Below are positions 13,906-19,452 of a stretch of DNA of 19,452 bases, one piece after another. This DNA is from Candidatus Methylomirabilota bacterium (GTDB taxonomy: Bacteria; Methylomirabilota; Methylomirabilia; Methylomirabilales; Methylomirabilaceae). The stretch is from positions 1-19,452 of the forward strand of contig PQAQ01000054.1 in assembly GCA_003105305.1 (NCBI GenBank). Direction: 5' to 3'. The stretch's first letter is position 1. Each line of letters starts with the position of its first letter. Both the position numbers and the translations under genes were made by a program. The notes beneath the pieces were generated by a model. The model saw only the letters and a program-made list of their open reading frames with translations, was not told where the DNA came from and did not search any database.

Positions 13906-15525
13906 CTAGAACATTGCCAGGGCGTATCGCTTCCGGAGGCGGTTTCTCACCAGGATCGCAGTCAGGTTCAGGATCAGGACGATCAGCAGCAGGAGGAGGG
14001 CGGTGGTGTAGACCATCGGCCTGGCGGCATCCACGTTGGGCGATTGAAAGCCCACATCGTAGATGTGAAATCCAAGATGCATGAATTTCCGTTCGAGATG
14101 CACGAACGGCCAGAAGCCGTCAACCGGAAGGGCCGGGGCAAGCTTGACCACCCCGGTGATCATAAGCGGCGCGACCTCTCCGGCGGCACGGGCCATCGCC
14201 AGAATCAGTCCGGTCAGGACTGACGGCATCACCGCCGGCAGCACGACACGCCAGGTGGTCTCGAACTTCGTCGTGCCGAGCGCGAGCGACGCCTCGCGCA
14301 GCCCCCCGGGGATCGCGGCCAGGCCCTCCTCGGTGGCCACGATGACCACCGGAACCGTAAGGAGCGCAAGGGTGAGCGAAGCCCACAGGATCCCCCCGGT
14401 CCCGAAGGTCGGGGTCGGCAGCGCCTCGGGGTAGAGCAGCCGGTCGATGCTTCCGCCGACAAAATAGATGAAAAACCCGACCCCGAACACCCCGAAGACG
14501 ATCGACGGGACACCGGCCAGGTTGTTCACCGCGATCCTGACGGCGCTGACGAATGGGCCTTGCTTGGCATACTCCCGCAGGTAGAAGGCGGCCAGCACCC
14601 CCAGGGGCGTGACGAACAGGCTCATGATCATCACCATCATCACTGTGCCGAAGATGGCGGGAAAGACGCCGCCCTCGGTGTTCGATTCCCGCGGCTCGCC
14701 CGCGACGAACTCCCAGACCTTGGAGAGGTAGAGTCCGGTCTTTGCTGCGAGTCCCATGGCGTTAGGCCGATAGGCGCGGACGATCTGGGCCAGCGGCAGC
14801 TCTTTGGTCTGGTTGTCGGCGGTTACGACGACGAGCGCATAGCGGGAGCGTTCCCGCAGCTCGGCCAGCCTGGATTCCCGGTCACGGTATCTGGCCGACC
14901 ACTGCGTCATCTCCTCCTGGAGCCGCTGCACCTCCGCACCGTCCTGCCGTCCTTCAAGTGCGAGCTTCTTCATGTGTAAACGCAGCCTCTCCTGCGCGTA
15001 ATTGATGGCTCCGATCTCCTTCTTCTCGACGCGCCTGATCTCATCGACGACGGCCTGCGCATCCGGGAGATGGACCTGGAGGGAGTTCCAGCCCTCGGCC
15101 GGCCCCTGCGCGATCTCCCGATCACCGTCGCGCACCCCCTGGATGAAGCCGTACAGGTTGCCCCATTCCCGCCGTTCGACAAGAAGCGCATCCACAGGCT
15201 CATCGCGCTGAACGATCTTTGCCTCGTCGATCCACACGAAATCGGCGCCGTACAGGTCCCGATTGCCGACCTTAAGCTGGATCCGGTAGCGAACGGGGGT
15301 GCCTGGAGGGGCGCCGGGTTGCGGGACCTGTTCTCGCTCGGTCACCTGGCCCATCAGCGCTCGCCCGTCATCCAGCCGTACGCGAACGACAGATGAAGGC
15401 CAGAAAAACCCAAGCCCGTTGACCAGCACCAGGATCACAAGCCCGGCCACCATGATGAGGCTGAAGGCAAGGGCCGCACCGGTCAGCCAGATAAACGGTT
15501 CGCCGCCCTTCCAGAGTCGGTTCAT
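13906..15525 (-). CDS. pstA: Phosphate ABC transporter permease PstA, long form
   Basis: The product has 539 residues; the classic PstA has about 300. After a first membrane helix (about 12-36) there is an added region of some 240 residues: a small beta-rich part with LDDGRALMGQV and YGADFVWIDEAKIV (about 45-110), then a strongly charged coiled coil (about 155-228). The normal permease core begins near 285 (FPAIFGTVMMVMIMSL) and contains NNLAGVPSIVFGVFGVGFF and the PstB-contact loop EEGLAAIPGGLREASLALGT (399-418). Long PstA proteins of this kind occur in Pseudomonas and Vibrio relatives with a matching long PstC; the role of the extra domain is not known to me. By topology the extra domain should be periplasmic. 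The gene overlaps pstC by four bases (ATGA). Confidence 0.93.
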   Translation of the reverse strand: MNRLWKGGEPFIWLTGAALAFSLIMVAGLVILVLVNGLGFFWPSSVVRVRLDDGRALMGQVTEREQVPQPGAPPGTPVRYRIQLKVGNRDLYGADFVWIDEAKIVQRDEPVDALLVERREWGNLYGFIQGVRDGDREIAQGPAEGWNSLQVHLPDAQAVVDEIRRVEKKEIGAINYAQERLRLHMKKLALEGRQDGAEVQRLQEEMTQWSARYRDRESRLAELRERSRYALVVVTADNQTKELPLAQIVRAYRPNAMGLAAKTGLYLSKVWEFVAGEPRESNTEGGVFPAIFGTVMMVMIMSLFVTPLGVLAAFYLREYAKQGPFVSAVRIAVNNLAGVPSIVFGVFGVGFFIYFVGGSIDRLLYPEALPTPTFGTGGILWASLTLALLTVPVVIVATEEGLAAIPGGLREASLALGTTKFETTWRVVLPAVMPSVLTGLILAMARAAGEVAPLMITGVVKLAPALPVDGFWPFVHLERKFMHLGFHIYDVGFQSPNVDAARPMVYTTALLLLLIVLILNLTAILVRNRLRKRYALAMF

Positions 15526-17792
15526 AGCTGCTGGTACTTTCGCCGGAGCCGCAGGCGGACAATTTCGGCTGCCGTATTGACCACGAATGTCATGGCAAAG
15601 AGTAACAGGGCGGCCAGAAAAAGGACCCGGAAGAGCGTCCCGCCTTCGGGGGCCTCGGGAAGTTCAACGGCGATATTGGCGGACAACGCGCGGAAGCCGC
15701 TGAAAATACTCCAGTTCATGACAGGGGTGTTGCCGGTGGCCATGAGCACGATCATGGTCTCTCCGACCGCCCGGCCGAAACCGATCATGATTCCCGAGAA
15801 GATCCCGGAGCTTGCCGTCGGCAATACGATCCGTATGGCGGTTTGCCAGCGGGTTGCACCGAGGGCGAGCGACCCGGCGATCAGGTGTTGCGGGACATTG
15901 GCGAGGGAGTCCTCGGCAATGGTGAAGATGATCGGGATGACGGCGAACCCCATGGCAAAGCCGACGACCAGGGAGTTGCGCTGATCGTAGGTGAGCCCGA
16001 GGACATTCAGCAGCCAGGTCCGGTAGTCGCCGGACAGCAGCACGCGCTCGACCAGTCCGCCGAGTCGGAATGAGAGCCACGCGCCGAAGAGCACGATCGG
16101 GATCAGCAGGGCGATCTCCGTACCGTGCCGGAGGCGTTTCCGAAGCGCAGGGGGAACGAATCGCCAGCAGTAGACGCCTCCCAGAATCAAGGGCGTGAGC
16201 ACGAGCGGCATGAGGAACAGACCCGGCACGACCTGTTCGACCAACGGCGCAAGCCACAGGCCGGCCAGAAAGCCCAGGACGACGCTCGGCAGGGCGGCCA
16301 TGATCTCAATCGTCGGCTTCAGGATCCCCTTCAGGGTCGGATGCATGAACTGGGACGCATAGAGCGCGCCCAGCAGGGCCAGCGGGATCGCCAGGAGCAG
16401 GGCATAGAAGGTCCCCTTGAGGGTCCCGTAGATCAGCGGAACGAGGCTGAACTTCGCCTCGAAGTCGTCGGTTCCTCCGGTGGACTGCCAGACATACGCC
16501 GGTGCCGCGTACCCCTCATACCAGACCTTGCCGAACAGGCTCTTCCAGGTGATCTCGGGGTGAGGGTTCCTGACGGTCCAATGGCTCAGGCGACCGGCCG
16601 CATTTACGGCGATGATCCCGTCAGCCTTTGGGGCGAAGGCGACCGCCGTGACGCCGTCTCCCTCGGTCTTGACCGTGAGCAGCGTCTGTCCGGTGGTCCC
16701 ATAGTGTAGGTGCACAACCCCTGATGCATCGGCTGTGACGAAGCCCTTATCCCGTCGGGATGAAGCGAAGCCGACGACCGCGTCCGCATGCGGGGCGAAG
16801 TCGTGGATCTTTACCAGGCGGCGGTCCCCGCCGGCGGTCTGTAACACCTGCCAGGAACTGACCGCTCCCGAACTGCTGCCGACCACGAGCGTCCGGTCCC
16901 CATTCAGGAACCCCAGCGCGCTGACACCGGTCCCGACGCGACCCGCCGCATCGACCGGTTCGGCGATCTTCGGACTGTTCGGATCTCGGAGGTCCACCCT
17001 GGCGACCTGGCCGGACGACGTGCCGGCGAACAGGTCCTCCCCTCGACCGTCCAGCGCCAGGGCCGTGATCTCACCGTCAACCGGCAGGCTGATGCGTTGG
17101 CAGCTCTCCTGCTTGACAGGCGAGCCGATGAGCGGCTTCGTCTCCGTAACCGTGACGAGCGTCAGCTCCTTCGAGCTGACGGCTGCTGCGATGACGGGAC
17201 CGTTGGGGGTTGATGCATATGCAGGTCGGGTGATGGGGTGCCGCTCGGGATCGACGGTGATCGGATCTTGCATCGCCAGCTCCGCGTCCACCCGGCGTCT
17301 GCCATCGGGGAACGAGACCGGGAACTTCACCTCCGCCGGGATCACACGTCCGTCGGAGAGCCCCAGAACGAACGATCCCGATCCTAACGGCGATGCGCCG
17401 ACAACCCGCGCGGAGTTGAGGCCGTTGAGCGGGGTCGCCGGCGATTCCGTCCCATCCGTGATCGAGACAAAGTGAACCCCGGAGGCGGTGACGAGGGCGG
17501 CGATCTCGCGATATTCATCCACGGCGGCGGCAAGCGGGGTGGAGTCGAGGCCGGCGGTAATCGTCCTTTCCGGTGATGCCGTCGCCGGTTTGATGAGGGG
17601 ATATACCTCGGCGCTGATAACGACCAGGATGGCCAATATAGAGGCGATGATGGTAACCCCGCCTAATGTGACAAGGCGGCGCGCGACTTGGTCGATCAGA
17701 CGCCGCCGGCCGACCCGTTCTCGTGAAACAGCACGCGGGCGAGCCGTGTCATACGACTCGCCCGGTGCCAGAAACTTTGTGCCGTCTGCCAT
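15522..17792 (-). CDS. pstC: Phosphate ABC transporter permease PstC with WD40-like periplasmic domain
   Basis: The product has 756 residues, more than double the classic PstC. An N-terminal cytoplasmic tail is followed by one helix (about 41-67). Residues about 85-410 form a soluble insertion with at least four WD40-like blades, near 240-268, 289-316, 336-364 and 380-406, each with the pattern of a hydrophobic strand, a GxxSGxV-type turn and an aromatic residue (for example VGSSSGAVSSWQVL). This is probably a periplasmic beta-propeller. The permease core starts near 448 (FSLVPLIYGTLKGTFYALLL) and holds the PstB-contact loop EDSLANVPQHLIAGSLALGA (627-646) and GFGRAVGETMIVLMATGN. It is encoded 19 bases after pstS and overlaps pstA by four. 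The propeller may dock PstS, sense the periplasm or link to a partner; this is not shown. Confidence 0.94.
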   Translation of the reverse strand: MADGTKFLAPGESYDTARPRAVSRERVGRRRLIDQVARRLVTLGGVTIIASILAILVVISAEVYPLIKPATASPERTITAGLDSTPLAAAVDEYREIAALVTASGVHFVSITDGTESPATPLNGLNSARVVGASPLGSGSFVLGLSDGRVIPAEVKFPVSFPDGRRRVDAELAMQDPITVDPERHPITRPAYASTPNGPVIAAAVSSKELTLVTVTETKPLIGSPVKQESCQRISLPVDGEITALALDGRGEDLFAGTSSGQVARVDLRDPNSPKIAEPVDAAGRVGTGVSALGFLNGDRTLVVGSSSGAVSSWQVLQTAGGDRRLVKIHDFAPHADAVVGFASSRRDKGFVTADASGVVHLHYGTTGQTLLTVKTEGDGVTAVAFAPKADGIIAVNAAGRLSHWTVRNPHPEITWKSLFGKVWYEGYAAPAYVWQSTGGTDDFEAKFSLVPLIYGTLKGTFYALLLAIPLALLGALYASQFMHPTLKGILKPTIEIMAALPSVVLGFLAGLWLAPLVEQVVPGLFLMPLVLTPLILGGVYCWRFVPPALRKRLRHGTEIALLIPIVLFGAWLSFRLGGLVERVLLSGDYRTWLLNVLGLTYDQRNSLVVGFAMGFAVIPIIFTIAEDSLANVPQHLIAGSLALGATRWQTAIRIVLPTASSGIFSGIMIGFGRAVGETMIVLMATGNTPVMNWSIFSGFRALSANIAVELPEAPEGGTLFRVLFLAALLLFAMTFVVNTAAEIVRLRLRRKYQQL

Positions 17793-17811
17793 GTCGGGAT
17801 TCAGCGATCCA

Positions 17812-18816
17812 TCAGAGGACTTTTGCCTGCTCTTCCTTGACGATCGAATGGGGAATCGGGAAGAACCCGTCCTTGATCACAACCTCCTGACCCTGTTTCG
17901 AGAGTACGAGTCTCGTAAATTCCTTCGTCAGCGGATCAAGGGGCTTGCCCGGCGCCCGGTTGACATAGACGTACAGGAAGCGGGACAGCGGGTAGGCGCC
18001 GGAATAGGCGTTGCCGGCGGTAGCCTCGACACATTTGCCGCCTTCCTTCTCCGCCAGCGGGACGGCCCGCACGCCGGCAGTGGTGTAGCCGATCCCGCTG
18101 TAACCGATGGCGTAGCGGTCCACGGTGACGCCCTGGACTACCGAGGCCGAGCCGGGTTGCTCCTTCACCTCATCCTTGTAGTCGCCGTTCTTCATCGTAT
18201 GCTCCTTGAAGAAGCCGTAGGTGCCGGAGGCCGAATTGCGGCCGAACAGACTGATCGGCCGGTTGGCCCAGTCGCCGGTCAGGCCGAGCTGGCCCCAGGT
18301 GGTGATATTGTCCTTGTAGCCGGCGCGCCGCGACTTGGAGAAGATCGCATCGATCTGCGCCATCGTCAGGCACTTGATCGGGTTGTCTTTGTTGACGAAC
18401 ACGGCCAGGGCGTCGACGGCTGTCCGGATGGGAGTCGGCTTGTAGCCGAACTTCTTTTCGAACGCATCGATCTCGGCGCCCTTCATCGGGCGCGACATCG
18501 GACCGAGCTGCGCGGTCCCCGCGATCAGGGCGGGAGGAGCGGTGGTGGAGCCTTTGCCTTCTATCTGGATCTTCACATTGGGGTAGAATTTATTGAACGA
18601 TTCGGCCCAGAACGTCATCAGGTTGTTGAGCGTATCCGACCCGACGCTGGAGAGGTTTCCGGATACCCCGCTGACCGCCTTGTAAGCCGGAAGCGCCGGA
18701 TCGACTGTCAGGGGTTCGGCTTCACCACGCACCGACCACAGCGAGATTGTCCCCGCTATCAGCGCGAGCAGTATCGAGAATGTGAGCCTGCCCATTCGTG
18801 GTTTCTTGCTCGTCAT
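17812..18816 (-). CDS. pstS: Phosphate-binding periplasmic protein PstS
   Basis: The product has 334 residues. The ATG at 18816 has AGGAGA nine bases upstream. A signal peptide (positively charged start, hydrophobic 11-27) is probably cut near residue 31-33, giving a soluble periplasmic protein. Phosphate-contact motifs are visible: [12 protein letters not shown] at 56-67, [12 protein letters not shown] at 86-97, the metal/phosphate-state segment LGPMSRPM, and [13 protein letters not shown] at 191-203. The layout is close to the Pseudomonas-type PstS rather than the E. coli one. It heads the pstSCAB-phoU operon and lies directly behind a putative double Pho box and a -10 box, so it should be strongly induced in phosphate starvation. 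Confidence 0.96.
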   Translation of the reverse strand: MTSKKPRMGRLTFSILLALIAGTISLWSVRGEAEPLTVDPALPAYKAVSGVSGNLSSVGSDTLNNLMTFWAESFNKFYPNVKIQIEGKGSTTAPPALIAGTAQLGPMSRPMKGAEIDAFEKKFGYKPTPIRTAVDALAVFVNKDNPIKCLTMAQIDAIFSKSRRAGYKDNITTWGQLGLTGDWANRPISLFGRNSASGTYGFFKEHTMKNGDYKDEVKEQPGSASVVQGVTVDRYAIGYSGIGYTTAGVRAVPLAEKEGGKCVEATAGNAYSGAYPLSRFLYVYVNRAPGKPLDPLTKEFTRLVLSKQGQEVVIKDGFFPIPHSIVKEEQAKVL

Positions 18817-18842
18817 GGTGATTGGTCTCCTTTCTCCTAAAC

Positions 18843-18848
18843 ATTGTA
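18843..18848 (-). promoter_or_regulatory. -10 box of the pst operon
   Basis: TACAAT on the minus strand matches the sigma-70 -10 consensus at five of six bases. Transcription would start near 18836, about 20 bases before the pstS ATG. There is no good -35 box; the Pho half-sites occupy that position, as in activator-dependent PhoB promoters. Confidence 0.6.
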
Positions 18849-18859
18849 TGAAACGTCGT

Positions 18860-18899
18860 GTGACGGTTACGTTACGCCTATGTTACGGATGTGTTACGT
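18860..18899 (-). promoter_or_regulatory. Double Pho box upstream of pstS
   Basis: On the minus strand four half-sites of the form NCGT(A/C)AC occur at 18899-18893, 18888-18882, 18877-18871 and 18866-18860, separated by exactly four bases each, so the period is 11. The PhoB half-site consensus is CTGT(C/A)A(C/T), also seven bases with four-base spacers; the core GT(A/C)AC matches in all four. The last half-site ends 11 bases before the -10 box, close to the distance in known PhoB promoters. An extra out-of-register GTTACG lies at 18866-18871 on the plus strand. The regulator itself is not in the window. Confidence 0.65.
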
Positions 18900-18925
18900 C
18901 CCATTGTTTGACCCCCGGCTCAGCG

Positions 18926-18978
18926 CCTCGCCGCCCGGCGAGGAGGGAGGACTTCTCGCCAAAGGCGGCGTTGCGCCG
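18926..18978. repeat. Overlapping GC-rich hairpins after the porin gene
   Basis: CCTCGCC at 18926-18932 pairs with GGCGAGG at 18937-18943 around a four-base loop. GGCGAG can instead pair with CTCGCC at 18955-18960, and CGGCG at 18966-18970 pairs with CGCCG at 18974-18978. Lying between the porin stop and the Pho boxes, these may help end porin transcription or partly pass it on to pstS. None is followed by a clear T-run on the minus strand. Confidence 0.35.
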
Positions 18979-18992
18979 TTCCGAGGAAGGGG

Positions 18993-19452
18993 TTAGAACA
19001 TCAGTTGCACTTCGGCGATCCCCTCATGTACCAACTCGCCGTGGGTACTGTTGCTCACGCCGATCGTATTATGCCCCGGTCGGACGTCGGTCAGGATGTA
19101 GTTCGCCCGCAGCCGGACGCTGGGGTTGACATACCAGTTCAGCCCGAGGGTGCCGGAGCGCATCTCCATCGGCTGCTCCTTAGAGGCCGAAGCGGGCGCG
19201 TTAAATGGGCCCTTGTTGTCATCGACGCGCAGATGCTCATAACGGCCGATGGCCAGCAGGCCGCTGCGCTTGTTGCCGAAGAGCCAGTAGCCGATCGATC
19301 CGTACCCGCCCTGCATGATCAGGTTATCCAGGTTGGAGCCGCCGGCGCCAAGGGCGTCACGTTCCTGGGAGGCGTAAAGGTACTCACCCTTGAGGATGAA
19401 GGGATAGAGTTCGAAGACGATGTCACCGCCGCCCGCGACGCGGTTGCCGTTG
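18993..19452 (-). CDS. Phosphate-selective porin (OprO/OprP-like), C-terminal part
   Basis: Only the last 152 residues are present; the reading frame stays open to the window edge, so the gene starts to the right. An internal methionine at 19316 is not the true start. The segment shows alternating beta strands with aromatic girdles, including FELYPFILKGEYLYASQER near the edge, GSIGYWLFGNKRSGLLAIG, MRSGTLGLNWYVNPSVRLRA and the terminal strand EVQLMF, whose final Phe fits the outer-membrane assembly signal. The pattern and wording match the OprO/OprP family, trimeric channels with preference for phosphate or polyphosphate. It is encoded 176 bases upstream of pstS in the same direction, so it probably belongs to the same phosphate-starvation response. 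The substrate-defining lysine loops are outside the window, so selectivity cannot be judged. Confidence 0.8.
   Translation of the reverse strand, partial: NGNRVAGGGDIVFELYPFILKGEYLYASQERDALGAGGSNLDNLIMQGGYGSIGYWLFGNKRSGLLAIGRYEHLRVDDNKGPFNAPASASKEQPMEMRSGTLGLNWYVNPSVRLRANYILTDVRPGHNTIGVSNSTHGELVHEGIAEVQLMF

Noticed and set aside
13441..14223. Plus-strand frame of 260 codons opposite pstB and pstA
   Set aside because: It is a shadow of two confident genes with conserved ABC-transporter motifs on the other strand.
17488..18840. Plus-strand open frame of 450 codons opposite pstS and the start of pstC
   Set aside because: It is the antisense shadow of two well-supported genes in GC-rich DNA. 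Its translation is Arg/Gly-rich without recognisable motifs.

Overview
The window is about 19.5 kb of dense bacterial DNA, GC-rich (near 60% by eye), with no gene-free stretch over about 180 bases. The cell is Gram-negative: there is a phosphate-type outer-membrane porin, a TolC-like outer-membrane factor, a tripartite RND pump and an ExbB/ExbD pair. The gene content and the phylum-mixed look of the proteins would fit a deep-branching Gram-negative lineage such as NC10 (Methylomirabilis-like) or a relative. That placement is a guess; the sequence here contains no marker that settles it.

Layout, left to right. Plus strand 11-1544: a small two-helix membrane protein (DUF4321), Maf nucleotide pyrophosphatase and UbiX flavin prenyltransferase. 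A telomere-like heptamer array separates maf from ubiX. Plus strand 1718-4521: ExbB/TolQ-type and ExbD/TolR-type proton-channel proteins, then a stand-alone DUF47 (PhoU-like) protein and a PiT phosphate permease. Minus strand 4499-10486: a heavy-metal efflux operon read as small two-helix protein, czcC-like, czcB-like, czcA-like. Its last gene runs convergently into the PiT gene, with a 23-base overlap of the coding ends. Plus strand 10649-11729: tatA and tatC, divergent from the efflux operon. Minus strand 11777-18816: the high-affinity phosphate operon pstS-pstC-pstA-pstB-phoU. The minus-strand 3' end of an OprO/OprP-type phosphate porin lies at 18993-19452 and runs off the window edge.

How it fits together. 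Much of the window concerns phosphate. The porin would let phosphate cross the outer membrane, PstS binds it in the periplasm and PstCAB imports it, while PiT gives a second, proton-coupled route. Two unusual links join these systems. The PhoU at the end of the pst operon is a fusion of a PhoU domain with a complete DUF47 domain, and that DUF47 domain is a clear paralogue of the stand-alone DUF47 protein next to PiT. Just upstream of pstS there are four GT(A/C)AC half-sites spaced exactly 11 bases apart, ending 11 bases before a good -10 box, which is the geometry of a double PhoB (Pho) box. No phoB or phoR gene is in the window.

Other points of note are the large non-membrane insertions in PstC (a WD40-like propeller) and PstA (a coiled coil), the HME-RND signature that argues for divalent metals rather than copper or silver, an unrecognised 124-residue membrane protein leading the efflux operon behind a strong promoter, and two separate intergenic islands built on 7-base repeats.
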